Below are positions 49,231 through 58,859 of a stretch of DNA of 64,000 bases, piece after piece. The notes beneath the pieces were generated by a model. It searched no databases, had not been told where the DNA came from, and was given only the letters and a program-made list of their open reading frames with translations. The translations under genes were made by a program, and so were the position numbers. Position 1 is the first letter of the stretch. Each line of letters opens with the position of its first letter. This DNA is from Prorocentrum cordatum (taxonomy: Eukaryota; Sar; Dinophyceae; Prorocentrales; Prorocentraceae), in the NCBI GenBank assembly GCA_963575745.1, contig CAUYUJ010018482.1, positions 448,314 to 512,313 on the forward strand, in the 5' to 3' direction.

Positions 49231-49645
49231 ATCGCGTCGTGGGTGCCGACCGCTTTCGGTGGAACTCCTTTTGGGGCCACGAAGCGTGTGAGGGATGTGC
49301 TGAGCGGGGCGCGGTGGTGCCATGCGCGCGCTGCCCTGGGGCCTCTGGGGGAGCCCCCCTAGGGGGTCACGCGGCGTGCAAGGGGTGTGCCGAGACGGGC
49401 GTGGTGGTTCCATGCGAGCGCAGTCGCTGGGGCCTTCGGTGAAGCTCCTTATGCGGCCACGATGCGTGTGGGGGGTGTGCCAGAATGGGTGCGATGGTGC
49501 CGTGCGGGCGCTGCCACCAGGGCCTTCGGTGGAAACGTGTGAGGGATGTGCCGAGATGTGCGCGGTTGTGCCATGCGAGCGCGCCGACTGGGGCCCTCGG
49601 TGAAGCTCCCTATGTGGCCACGAAGCGTGTGAGAGGTGTGCCGAA
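49231..49645 (+). repeat. Diverged 90-bp repeats, inverted relative of 7.6-9.75 kb
   Basis: About five units of 80-92 bp. Each resembles the complement of the 7.6-kb unit: CTTTCGGTGGAACTCC, GGGGCCACGAAGCGTGTGAG and GGATGTGCTGAG. The plus strand here reads WGHEACEGCAERGAVVPCAR, comparable to WGHETCEGCAEMGGGEACEP of the other array. Units differ much more from each other than those at 7.6 kb. Confidence 0.75.
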
Positions 49646-49677
49646 CTGGTTGCAGGCGGGGTCGCACCCATTTGTTT

Positions 49678-49740
<63 letters not shown>

Positions 49741-49747
49741 GTCATCG

Positions 49748-49797
<50 letters not shown>

Positions 49798-49912
49798 GTC
49801 ATCATCATCACCATCGGCATCATTATCATCAGCATCAACATGGCCATCAACATCAGCACCACCATCATCATCAGCATCATCATCATCATCATCGGCATCA
49901 TCACTTCATCAT
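49678..49912. repeat. CAT/ATC microsatellite
   Basis: CAT triplets with CGT and CAG variants, immediately following the diverged 90-bp units. Confidence 0.95.
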
Positions 49913-49979
49913 CCGTCGGGGCTCTCCGCGCCCCCCTACGTAAGCACATCCCTGTACACTTCTCGTCTCGGGCCGTGGA

Positions 49980-50861
49980 ATGCGCGTGGCCCCGGACGAC
50001 TTGCTGCTCGTCCCAAGCTGGGCAGTCGTGCTCGAGCGACCGCGAGTCCTTCTTCTGCGAGACCTCCCCCGAGGCCGAGGGCCGTGGTCTTCTCATCAGC
50101 GGCGGCTCCTTCGCACGAGGGCGCTCGCGGGCCTCCACGCCAGCGTCTGGGAACGGTGGGGCACTCCGCGCAGCCTGGCAGACGAGGCGCTCCCATGGGC
50201 TCCGCTGGGAACGGGCTTCGCGCGACGAGGAGGGGCTGCAAGCGCCGCAACAAAGGGCGAGCAGAAGGCGGCGAAGGGCCTGTCGGTCAAGGACAAACGA
50301 CTGCGCGAGCTCTTGGCTCTCACACTCGAGCAGACTTTGGGCAACACCCAGAAGGTGCGCATGACAGAGGGCATCCTGCTAGACACAACCATGTCCCCGA
50401 AGAGCCACAAGCTGGTGCAGGCGACGCAGGAGGAGCAGGGGGCCTTCGCGCAGCGAGTGGGCTCCTGCCGCAAGGCAGAGATCGACAACCCCGTGCTGGA
50501 GCCGCTCGGGCCGCCTCACGCCATGATATTCGCGGCCCTGGTCGAGACGGCCGCCGCGCTGGAGGCCTGCGGCGGCGAGAACCAGAAGAGCATGCTCAAG
50601 CCCTCGGAGAACATCATCGCGTGCGGGAAGGCCGAGGACGCGGAGCAGCTCGCGCGCATGTGCCGCCCCCAAGAGACGACGCAGGACGACCAGACGAATG
50701 TCGTGCTGGCGGTGCAGATGTCGGTCGACTGGAGGTGCGCGCTGATCGACGGGCTGCGCCAGGCAGGTCGACGACGCCTCCGAGGCGCGGCACCAGCGGG
50801 TCGCATGGAGGAGGAGCTTCAGGAGTGGACGGAGTGGCTTGAGGCAAACTTGATTGCGTAA
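49980..50861 (+). CDS. LINE tail-domain frame (intact, isolated)
   Basis: The frame is open for 293 codons; the likely conserved part is residues 95-260 (LSVKDKRLRELLALTLEQTL, LLDTTMSPKSHKLVQATQEE, EDAEQLARMCRPQETTQDDQ). It parallels the broken tail of the LINE at 12.2-13.1 kb, including RMCR followed by T-x3-D-x-T-like text. RT and endonuclease are absent upstream, where a CAT tract lies. It may be a 5'-truncated LINE copy or a reused domain. The chosen start is simply the first ATG. Confidence 0.5.
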   Translation: MRVAPDDLLLVPSWAVVLERPRVLLLRDLPRGRGPWSSHQRRLLRTRALAGLHASVWERWGTPRSLADEALPWAPLGTGFARRGGAASAATKGEQKAAKGLSVKDKRLRELLALTLEQTLGNTQKVRMTEGILLDTTMSPKSHKLVQATQEEQGAFAQRVGSCRKAEIDNPVLEPLGPPHAMIFAALVETAAALEACGGENQKSMLKPSENIIACGKAEDAEQLARMCRPQETTQDDQTNVVLAVQMSVDWRCALIDGLRQAGRRRLRGAAPAGRMEEELQEWTEWLEANLIA

Positions 50862-51507
50862 GACCCGCCGCCGGCGTCCACAGCTTGGACCGTCTTTGAC
50901 CTAGAGGTGTCGCGACTGGCATTGATGGCCTTGTCTTTTCAATGGGCGAGTTTCTTCAGCATCGCATTCGCCAGCGTGGGTGAGCTAAGTCAGCACTAAG
51001 CGTCTAATGCGAAAATTAATGAGTGGACCAGCCCCCCTTCATGATGATGTATTTCTTGACGGTTCAACCCCCGTTTTGCTTTGATATGCAGCCATGTCTC
51101 GTGTCCACTGGGTCGGAACCTTCAACCGCGACGATCGTCGTTCAGCTGACTCCGAGCTAGCGAGTCGACGTGAGTGAGTGATGCGCTTCGCTTTCGTTGC
51201 GTCGTGCCCTAAACAGCTTTCTGTTCTCTCGCCCCGCGTGGGCTGCCCCGCTTTTCTCCGCCCCCTCGCCCCCCCCCGTCCGTCCTCGGCCATGTCGTGT
51301 CTCTGTTGCTGTCTGGGTCTGCGGCGGCGCGCCCCGCAGATCGCGCCTGTGCTGGGCGACTCCCTTTTGCCCCTTTTTTGTGTTTGGCCGCTGACCGCAC
51401 CCGTGTTGGTCTCGGCGGTGCAGATCTGCGTTCGAAGCGGGCAGAGGGCCCCCGTGCTGGCTCCCGAAGTCCCCCTCCCACTGGGCCCCGATTCTGTCAA
51501 CAAATTA
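50862..51507. other. Spacer, nothing assigned
   Basis: Possibly the 3' untranslated part of the element above; no repeats or arms recognised. Confidence 0.3.
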
Positions 51508-51551
51508 TCATCGTCACCACCGCCACCACCACCACCACCACCACCACCACC

Positions 51552-51606
<55 letters not shown>

Positions 51607-51845
51607 GCATCATCGTCATCGTCATCGTCATCACCATCACCATCACCATCAACACCATCATCGATATAATCATCATCGTTATCATCGTCATCGTCATCGC
51701 CATCATCACCACACGCATCATTGACACCATCTTCATAACCAGCACCCTCACCGTCATCACCACCGCCACCATCACCACCAACATCATCTTCAACTTCGTC
51801 ATCATCACCACCTTCAGGATCATCGTCGTCATTATCATCATCACC
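51508..51845. repeat. ACC then ATC microsatellite
   Basis: A CCA/ACC block (51513-51563) changes to CAT/ATC, then to mixed triplets. On the minus strand it is open as an Asp/Gly run continuous with the coiled-coil frame to its right. Confidence 0.9.
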
Positions 51846-52500
51846 GTCCCCGCGCCCCGTGCGTGTCACGGGGCCAATCTTCTCCAGTTGCTCTAACATT
51901 CGTTTGGCTCGTTTGACTTCAGCTACGCGCTGAACAGACTTGGCATCTGATTCCTCTAGCTTCTCTTGTAACTTCGTGACTCCGTCGATGGCGCGCTTCA
52001 GCTGGATCTCGGCCTTCGGCACATAACTGCGCTGCTTGTCGCAGCGTTGGCCTGGGTTGCGAGCTGTGATGATCATGCACATCATGAGCTCCCCTTCCTT
52101 GGCAGTGGGCTGCTCTTGGGTCACGCCGAGCTCCCTGGCGGCCTTGAGTCAGGTGTGTGTCGCTGCCGTCATCTGTCGCAGTGATATGCGGTGGGCTGGG
52201 AGCTCACGTGGGTCGCGAGGAGGGTCTATCCACGACGGGTGAGCACGCGCATCGCGAGGCAGGGCTGGCAAAATGCCAAGCGGGCCTGGTGCGTCACGTC
52301 GCGTGTTGGATTGCAACGTGTTTCGTCGCCTCGACTTGTCACGTCGCGTCGAGTTGTCATGTCGCCTCGACTTGTCAGTGCCATCGAAGGTCATGCTAGG
52401 CTAGGTGGGTCGGCCTCCACGTGCTGCACTGGGGGCATTGTCCGAGTTGGCAATGCCGCAGTTGGGGCACCACCAGCATGGCGGCGGCGGCGGCGGCGGC
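51846..52500 (-). pseudogene. LINE-like zinc ribbon and coiled coil (broken)
   Basis: Minus strand from 52500: a proline run, then CWWCPNCGIANSDNAP and, one frame over, QCPQCSTW, which together look like a frameshifted C-x2-C...C-x2-C ribbon. After the T10 repeat comes a coiled coil, IQLKRAIDGVTKLQEKLEES then DAKSVQRVAEVKRAKRMLEQ. This order, ribbon then coiled coil, is typical of the N-terminal part of dinoflagellate LINE-type proteins, but the assignment is tentative. Confidence 0.4.
52160..52405 (-). repeat. T10 dispersed repeat, copy 2
   Basis: CGCAGTGATATGCGGTGGGC, GGTGAGCACGCGCATCGC, GGCAGGGCTGGCA and CTTGTCAGTGCCATCGAAGG match copy 1. An internal TCGACTTGTCACGTCGC repeat of about 18 bp occurs three times. 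It lies between the ribbon and coiled-coil segments. Confidence 0.5.
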
Positions 52501-52958
52501 GGCGGCGGGGGGCCGGGCAGGGGGAACCGCTGCCATGGCAGTGGGCCACCTTTGCCTGTGCCGGCTGCGCGCGGGCCCTTGCCGCCTCTAGGGCCGCTCT
52601 TGCCTCCGCCGCCGCCGCCAGGCGCTCGGCCACTAGCGGCAGCGCCCTGCCTTCTTTCGAACGTCTCGAACTGCTCCCGCGAGCGGCCACCTGCAGCAGC
52701 GCCCTGCGAGTTGTGGTGCGCTTCCAGGCCGCGCGCCGCAGCGGTTGCCCTCAGCAGGGTGCGGGCGCTCGCGCGCGCCAGCCTCGCCCGCCCTTGCACG
52801 TGCCAGGCTGGCTCGGGCAGTAGGCGGCGCGGCCGCTTGGCGCCGCGGCGGGCGGTGTTGACGTCGGCGGAGGGGCTCGGTGAGCTGCGGCCGAGCCCCG
52901 TCGCGAGGCGTGGGGGGCCCCCGTCCGCGCAGGCTTGGCGGCGGCCGCGCAGCAGCAG

Positions 52959-53125
52959 GTTTAAGTCGGGCCTGTCCCTCTACAGGGGGAATATTGAAAA
53001 ATAGTCAAGAAATAGTAAGGGGACGATTTTGGGAGTATGTTTGATCACTTGTTGGGCTTTTTTTTTTTTGTCTATTTTCTATTTTTCGTCCGAGATCCGC
53101 TTGTGGGAGGACGCGCCCGACCTAA
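52959..53125 (+). mobile_element. T4 element, copy 4, with 27-bp flanking repeats
   Basis: The arms are TTTAAGTCGGGCCTGTCCCT and GGACGCGCCCGACCTAAG. The 27 bp before it (52933-52959, GCTTGGCGGCGGCCGCGCAG then CAGCAGG) recur after it (53126-53152) with two changes. The left copy ends CAG at a GT; the right copy ends CCAG at an open frame, ADAAGPARAARAWAGAYGSC. Confidence 0.75.
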
Positions 53126-53317
53126 GCTTGACGGCGGCCGCGCAGCACCAGGCGGACGCGGCCGGGCCCGCGCGCGCCGCTCGGGCGTGGGCCGGCGCGT
53201 ATGGCAGCTGCCCCTTAGTGAGGTTCGCGGGTGCTTGGCATCCGCGCCCAGAGCCTCGAGCCGGGGCGGCGGCTACCTGAGAGGGAGGAGGGAGGAGCAA
53301 GGAGCGAGGGGGTGGAG

Positions 53318-53565
53318 AAGGAAGAAGCGAACGAGGAGGAGGAGGAGGAGCAGGAGGAGGAGGAGGGAGGAGTAGGAGGAGAGGAGGAGGAGGGGGAGGA
53401 GGAGGAGGAGGAGCGGGGAGGAGCGAGCGAGCGAGGAGGAGGAGGAGGAGGAGGAGGAGGAGGAGGAGGAGGAGGAGGAGGAGCGAGGAGGAGGAGCGAG
53501 GATGAGGAGGAGGAGGAGGAGGCGGTGGCGGAGGAGGAGATGGAGGAGGAGGAGGAGGAGGGCCG
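53318..53565. repeat. GGA/GAG microsatellite
   Basis: GAG triplets with GAGCGAGCGAG interruptions. The Glu/Gly and Ser/Leu frames are by-products. Confidence 0.92.
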
Positions 53566-53663
53566 CGCTGGGCGACCCCACGCCACCGGGGGCGACCCCG
53601 GAGCTTATGGCATTGCGGGGAGCGACAAGTGAGCGACACAGAAGAATAGGGTCGTCTGCAGTC

Positions 53664-53882
53664 TAGGCCTCCCAAGCGGGATCCGAGAAGATGGGGTCGG
53701 AGGGTCGCACCGCCTCGCAGATGCATCGACGATTCGTCTCGATGCGAGGCCTTATTTTCTCCGCGCCCACGGCGCCGATGCGTCGTCGACGTCGGTGATG
53801 CATCGCCGATGCATTTGCAATGCATTGTCGATGCGGCGCGATCCTCCGGCCCCATATATTCCGACCCCGTCTGGGAGGCCTC
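53664..53882 (+). mobile_element. T5 element, copy 3
   Basis: The ends are TAGGCCTCCCAAGCGGG and CCCCGTCTGGGAGGCC; the interior has GGTGATGCATCGCCGATGCA. Confidence 0.75.
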
Positions 53883-54055
53883 TCTGTACACACCTTTGCC
53901 AGATGATTACGGCACTCACCTCGTTGCGGAAGACGGGTGCCAGGCCCGACAGGCGAAGGGCGGCAACGTAATGCACAACATGGGCGCGAGGGGAAGAGTA
54001 CAGTGAGAAAACAGATCAGTGCGCGCGAGGAGGGGGTGTGGAAGGTCGTGGGCAA

Positions 54056-54244
54056 CGGCGTATCCGTATCCGCGGCCTCGCGGACAGGCCCGGGGGCCGC
54101 GACCCCGCGGATGTGGATCGTCTTTTGTTTGTTTTCTCTTCACAGGTGCCCTGCGCAGAACGTCTCTGTGCGAACGCGTATCCTCGGGATCGCGCGCTGG
54201 AATCCAGACCGCGAGGACGTGGATAAGTACGGATACGTTCGCCA
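54056..54244 (-). mobile_element. T17 TIR element, copy 2
   Basis: GGCGTATCCGTATCCGCGGC and GTGGATAAGTACGGATACG are the arms. Inside, GGGCCGCGACCCCGCGGATG and CTCGGGATCGCGCGCTGGAA are the complement of the 37.7-kb copy. Confidence 0.65.
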
Positions 54245-54570
54245 TTCGTGAGTGGGGGGGAGGGGCAGTTGGAGTATGGGGGCTCGTCCCGTCCACTTCG
54301 CGGTGTTCTCTAATCACCCTGAACTGCTGAGGGCACTTATATAACCCACGTATAAGCTACCGTTTGGGCGTTGGGAAAGGAATGTGCCCAGTAAGCTTCA
54401 GACCCTGGAGGTTTCCTTCTCTGATGAGTGCGGCGGTGATATACATGGCCGATCCATGATTTGAGTTCCGACGGCTCCCAGACCCTGGATTCTTTGCCCA
54501 AGGGTTCCTCATCCAATGCCCACACCGCATGTTCCTGCTTCGCAATCCCCTTGACAACCCCAGCGTTGAT
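54245..54570. other. Spacer, nothing assigned
   Basis: TATAACCCACGTATAAGC near 54340 is a short inverted motif. TTTGGGCGTTGGGAAAGGAA near 54362 recalls 45045-45075, suggesting a further diverged dispersed repeat. Confidence 0.3.
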
Positions 54571-54810
54571 CCCAGAGAGAGAGAGAGAGAGAGAGATAGA
54601 TAGAGAGAGAGAGAGAGAAAGAGTGTGTGTGTGTGTGTGTGCGTGAGTGTGTGTGTGTGTGTTTGTGTGTGTGCGTGTGCGTGCGTGCGTGCTTGCGTGC
54701 GTGCGTGCGTGCGCGCGTGCGTGTGTGTGTGTGTGTGTGTGTGTGGCTGTGTGTGTGCGTGTGTGTGCGCGCGTGCGTGCGTGCGTGCGTGCGTGCGCGC
54801 GTACGCGCGC

Positions 54811-54854
<44 letters not shown>

Positions 54855-54896
54855 CGTGCGTGCGTGTGTGTGTGTGTGTGTGTGTTTGTGTGCGTG

Positions 54897-54929
<33 letters not shown>

Positions 54930-55052
54930 GCGCGTGTGTGTGTGTGTGTGTGTGTGTGGGTGTGTGCGTGCGTGCGTGCGTGCGCGCGCAGTGCGTGCGT
55001 GCGTGCTCTCTCTCTGTGTGTGTGTGCGTGTGTGTGTGTGTGTGTGTGTGCA

Positions 55053-55093
<41 letters not shown>

Positions 55094-55468
55094 GGTGTGT
55101 GTGTGTGGTGTGTGTGTGTGTGTGCGTGTATGTGCGTGTATGCGTGTGTGTGTGTGTGTGGTGTGTGTGTGTGTGTGTGTGTGTTGCGTGTGTGTGTGTG
55201 TGTGCGTGTGTGTGTGTGTGTGTGCGTGTGCGCGTGCGTGTGCGTGTGCGTGTGCGTGCGTGCGTGCGTGCGCGCGTGTGTGTGTGTATTGCGTGTATGT
55301 GCGTGTATGTGTGTGTGGATTTGTGTGTGTGTGTGTGTTGCGTGTATGTGCGTGTGTGTGTGTGCGTGTGTGTGTGTGTGTCCGTTTGTGCGTGCGTGCG
55401 TGCGTGCGCGCGCGTGCGTCGCGTGTGTGTGTATGTGTGTGTGTGTGTGTCTGTGTGTGCGCGCTGGT
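54571..55468. repeat. GA then GT/GC compound microsatellite, about 900 bp
   Basis: GAGA (54571-54620) passes into long GTGT and GTGC alternations, with occasional GCGC blocks. Alternating purine-pyrimidine over this length favours Z-DNA. Confidence 0.97.
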
Positions 55469-55892
55469 GTTTGTTCTCCTTCCACGCCGCCGTGCGGTTA
55501 GCCCCACGGTTGTGCATGTCTCTCCATGCTTTCCATGCCCAGATGGCTTATGGCGTTCCCCACTTCTCATGTACCCGTGGCGAGTTGTTCACATGGTCTG
55601 GCGTGTATTTTCCCTGTCATCCATGCCTGGATGGCCGACGCCGGTAGGTTTGCATCCTAAACGATGCTGCGGTCCAGCCGTCGTTTTTTTTCGCACTGTT
55701 ACGCTTTTTCTGCCTCGTCGCTGCGCGCGAGGCCGCTAACGACAAGACTGTGTGTGTGTCTGAGGAAGAGTCTAGTCCGCACGTCTACCCCGTTAGATGT
55801 GGGAGGACGTTCGCGCGGCGATGCTCCGACGTGGATCCGACGTGGATCTGGCGCAAACTGTGTCTCAAGTTGCCGCGCGAGGCCTTCATCAT
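55469..55892. other. Spacer, nothing assigned
   Basis: No element or domain recognised. Confidence 0.3.
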
Positions 55893-56075
55893 TTTTCTTA
55901 TATCGGCGGCGCGCGCGGGTGGGAAGTGAGAAGGGGAAGGCCTTCTCAAAAGGCTCGGAATCCCCCTGGCCTTCTGATAAGTCTCATAAGCCTTCCCCGA
56001 AGAGTTTCCGAAAAGCCCTGCCGCCTTCCGAGAAGGTCTTCTCCTTCTCACTTCCTTCCCTCGCTCGCCGCCGAT
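55893..56075 (+). mobile_element. T23 TIR element, copy 1
   Basis: GGTGGGAAGTGAGAAGGGGA with AGGCCTTCTCAAAAGGCTCG, and CTTCCGAGAAGGTCTTCTCC with TTCTCACTTCCTTCCC, are long inverted arms within CGGCGGCG/CGCCGCCG ends. Confidence 0.8.
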
Positions 56076-56092
56076 ACTAAGACAGCCTGTGC

Positions 56093-56230
56093 CTTGGCAT
56101 CGCTCGGACGTGTGCATGTCTTCTCGGCGGGGATCATGGGGGAGCATCAGGTTCACCCTGCGAAGGAAAGACACGCGCGAAACCGAACGATGCACGGGGA
56201 GTAGATGTCCGAGCGCGAGCGATGACAAGG
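56093..56230 (+). mobile_element. T3 TIR element, copy 3
   Basis: TTGGCATCGCTCGGACGTGT and ATGTCCGAGCGCGAGCGATG are the arms. It lies 18 bp after T23. Confidence 0.75.
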
Positions 56231-56249
56231 TGTGCGTGCCCAGAGATCC

Positions 56250-56402
56250 GACGTCGTGATTTTTTCATAACGGGGTCCCCGGAAGTCTCGACCCATTCCC
56301 CAGGACCAGCTTTTCATCCTGAGTCCTTTTTTGACGGTCCCGAGGCCCGGCGAGGGCCCCTGGAGGCCGAAAACTGCGACAAACCTCCGTCTCGATATCG
56401 TG
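56250..56402 (+). mobile_element. T18 element, copy 1
   Basis: It shares with 57690-57846 (reverse) the words CCCATTCCCCAGGACCAGC, TTTTGACGGTCCCGAGGCCC, GAGGCCGAAAACTG and ACAAACCTCCGTC. Terminal CGTCGTGA at the left resembles the T19 hairpin arm. Confidence 0.6.
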
Positions 56403-56617
56403 GAATGCGCTGGATCTTTGGGCGCGTGCGCCTGCGGACCACCGGCCCCCCCCCCCCGGGCCCCCGGGGGCACCCCGCGCCGCCCAGGCCGGCGGCGCGG
56501 AGGCACCCCGCCCGGGCGCGGCGGCGCCCTGCGTCCGCCGCCGCTGCGCGGGCAGGCCAGGGGCAGGGGGGGGGGAGGGGGGGGGCCTGGCATCGCCAAG
56601 GGCTCCCTCGAGGGCGC
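56403..56617. other. GC-rich spacer with C- and G-runs
   Basis: GGCCCCCCCCCCCCGGGC, CCCGGGGG and later G-runs. Nothing assigned. Confidence 0.3.
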
Positions 56618-56757
56618 GAAGTTATTCGCGCTTCGCGCTTCGCGGTCCTCGTTCCTTCTCCCCCTCCTCCTCGTCCTCCTATTCTCCCTTTGGGAGGGCG
56701 GCGCGAGAGCGCGAAGTTATTCGCGCTTCGCGCTTCGCGCAGCGCGAAGCGCGAAGT
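56618..56757. repeat. GCGAAGTTATTCGCGCTTCGC repeats and palindrome
   Basis: GCGAAGTTATTCGCGCTTCG occurs at 56619 and 56718. The second is followed by a palindrome of GCGCTTCGCG and CGCGAAGCGC words. A CCT run separates them. Confidence 0.6.
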
Positions 56758-56765
56758 TGGGAGCC

Positions 56766-56895
56766 CTAGCATCGCTCGGACGTGTGCAGCTGTTCTCGGC
56801 AGGGACCGGTCGAGGAGCATTGTGTTCCACCTTGCGAAAAAAGACACGCGCGCAACCGAACGGTGCACAAGGAATGGGCGTCCGAGCGATGGCGA
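56766..56895 (+). mobile_element. T3 TIR element, copy 4
   Basis: AGCATCGCTCGGACGTGTGC and GGGCGTCCGAGCGATGGCGA are the arms; the interior CACGCGCGCAACCGAACG fits the family. Confidence 0.8.
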
Positions 56896-56919
56896 GGGGG
56901 GGGGGTTGTCACCCTGGTC

Positions 56920-57103
56920 TTCAGTCGGGCCCGTCCCTCTACAGGAGGAATGTGCAAAAAGAGTCCAACAATTGTCAGGGGACGTTTTTTGCTCAAAAAA
57001 AGAAAAACAATGTTTGGCTATGTTTGAGCTTTTTGGGGCTTCTTTGGGGCGTGTTTCTGTTTTGTCCAAGCTCCGCCTCCAGGAGGACACGCCCGACCTA
57101 AAC
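56920..57103 (+). mobile_element. T4 TIR element, copy 5, with target duplication
   Basis: TTCAGTCGGGCCCGTCCCTC and GAGGACACGCCCGACCTAAA are the arms. CCTGGTC stands at 56913-56919 and again at 57104-57110, a likely 7-8 bp target duplication. Confidence 0.85.
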
Positions 57104-57201
57104 CTGGTCCCGGTACGATGCAGATGCGTACAGAAAGTTTCGTGCAAACCGCTTGGTGTCGGAGGCCTAGAGGCTGACACCAACACCAATAGCGGCGGTG
57201 A

Positions 57202-57320
57202 GCCTCCACCGAGGGAAGATGATCCCGATTTCGGTGATGGTGGTCATGTTCGGGGCTTCCTAGGTTGCCGAAGGGTTGCCACCGGAATCAAAATCTAGGA
57301 TCATCTTCCCCCCGTGGACG
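57202..57320 (+). mobile_element. T24 TIR element
   Basis: CCTCCACCGAGGGAAGATGA with TCCCGATTTCGG, and CCGGAATCAAAATCTAGGAT with CATCTTCCCCCCGTGG, pair over about 40 bp. Confidence 0.75.
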
Positions 57321-57339
57321 CATCCCCTTGTGCTGCTGT

Positions 57340-57463
57340 CTCGGCATCCCTCAGACATGTGCATGTCTTCTCGGCGAGGACCATCGAGGAGCATCCTTGA
57401 ACATCTTGGAAGAAGGCACGCGCGGAAGCGAAACGTGCACAGGACGTCCGAGCGACGGCGAAG
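57340..57463 (+). mobile_element. T3 TIR element, copy 5
   Basis: CTCGGCATCCCTCAGACATG and AGGACGTCCGAGCGACGGCG are the arms. It lies 20 bp after T24 and 20 bp before a candidate exon. Confidence 0.75.
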
Positions 57464-57484
57464 GTGCTGGTGCCCACCTCCAAG

Positions 57485-57664
57485 CCTCCTGTGGTGCTGC
57501 GAGCCTTTCTGGGAGCGCGTCCAGAAGCGCCACCGAGGGGCCCGCGCCTTCGTGTGGGCGGCCGCGGAGCCTGCGGCGCTTGCGCCGCCCGTCTCCCGAG
57601 AGAGCGCGCGCTTAGCGTGCGTGGAGATGCAGACTGCGCTGGTGTCGCTGACCCGCGGGGACAG
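57485..57664 (+). CDS. Candidate exon, unknown protein
   Basis: After CACCTCCAAG the frame reads LLWCCEPFWERVQKRHRGAR, AFVWAAAEPAALAPPVSRES and ARLACVEMQTALVSLTRGDR, 59 codons without a stop. The aromatic and helical content is unlike the repeats around it. The right boundary could use a non-canonical GA donor (GACAG/GAAAGA), which dinoflagellates tolerate. Immediately upstream are stacked T4, T24 and T3 elements, downstream T18. Confidence 0.4.
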
Positions 57665-57689
57665 GAAAGAGACCCAGCCTTTCCCGTGC

Positions 57690-57868
57690 TGTGATAAGGC
57701 TCACGACGGGAGGTTTTTCCACGTTTTCGGCTTCTGGGGGCCCCCTACTGGGCCTCGGAACCGTCAAAAAACGACTCAGGACGAAGAGCGGGTCCCAGGA
57801 AATGGGTCCAGACCTGTGAGGGTCGACGTCGTGAAAAGATCATGACGTCGGGTCTGGGGAGCCCACCG
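57690..57868 (-). mobile_element. T18 element, copy 2 (reverse), with T19 hairpin
   Basis: GGGCCTCGGAACCGTCAAAA and GGTCCCAGGAAATGGGTCC match T18 in reverse. Next to it, CGACGTCGTGA and TCATGACGTCG form the T19 hairpin at 57812-57868. Confidence 0.6.
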
Positions 57869-58349
57869 CGCCGCCACTGTGGTCCTGGGCAGGCTGTGCT
57901 GCCCGGCCGGGGGGGGGAAGAGGAGGGGAGAAGACCCACAGCAGGTCCTGCCCACTTGAGAACAGGGTTTCGCTTTCCCAGATCCGCGTTTTCTTTGCCC
58001 CAAGTCGACTTTCAGGGGGAAGCGCCGCGATGGAAAAAGCGTGCGGTCAGAGGTCTGTCACCGCCCGCCACACCACCCCAACGCAACCCGAAGGCACCGA
58101 TTTGCCCTCCATTTCCAGTGTGCTGTGTGGGGGGGGGGAGGGGGGACACATATAAAGCTTGCACCCCCCCAGCCCGAAGTTCGGGTCTTCGTGTTGTGTT
58201 GGGGTGGTCTGCAGCAGTCTGGGTCGTCATCTCGGTGTTCGGGGGCGGTCCTTGAGGCCCGTACCGCCGTGGCTGGGCGCAGCCCCAACGCGCAGGCCAG
58301 GGATGGGACCTCCACCGGAGCGGTCCGAACAGAACTTGGACGAGGCCCT
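57869..58349. other. Spacer, nothing assigned
   Basis: G- and C-runs (57910, 58130, 58168) but no gene or arms recognised. Confidence 0.3.
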
Positions 58350-58490
58350 CTTGGGTTCAGTCGGGCACGTCCCTCTTACAGGAGGAAAAGTCATTCAAGA
58401 ATAGTGACGAAATAGTCTGGGGACCTGGGGACGATGTTCAGTGCTCGTGTTTTTCTTCCAAGTTCCGCCTGCAGTAGGACATGCCCGACC
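58350..58490 (+). mobile_element. T4 TIR element, copy 6
   Basis: TTCAGTCGGGCACGTCCCTC and GTAGGACATGCCCGACCTCA are the arms. CTCTTGGG before and CTCTTGCG after could be an 8-bp target duplication with one change. Confidence 0.8.
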
Positions 58491-58625
58491 TCACTCTTGC
58501 GGCACGCGCCGCCTCGGGGCCCTGGGCCAACTCTGGCCCATTCGGCGGCGCGCCCAGGGGGGGGGAGGGACAGCGAGGGGGGGGGGCGGGCCTTCGCTGA
58601 GGGGCGGGGGCTTCTTGGAAGCCCT

Positions 58626-58827
58626 CCTTCTCCTCCTCCTCCTCCTCCTCCTCCTTCTCCTCCGCCCTCCGCCGTCCTCCTCCGCCGTCCTCCTTCTCCT
58701 CCTCCTCCTCCCTCCTCCTCCTCCTCCTCCTCCTCCTCCTCCTCCTCCTCCTCCTCCCCTCCTCCCCTCCTCCTCTCCTCCTCCTCCTCTCCTCCTCCTC
58801 CTCCTCCTCCTCCTCCTCCTCCTCCTC

Positions 58828-58859
<32 letters not shown>

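Noticed and set aside
54337-55739. Long Thr/His and Cys/Val frames of 280-390 codons on both strands
   Set aside because: Readings of the GT/GC microsatellite.
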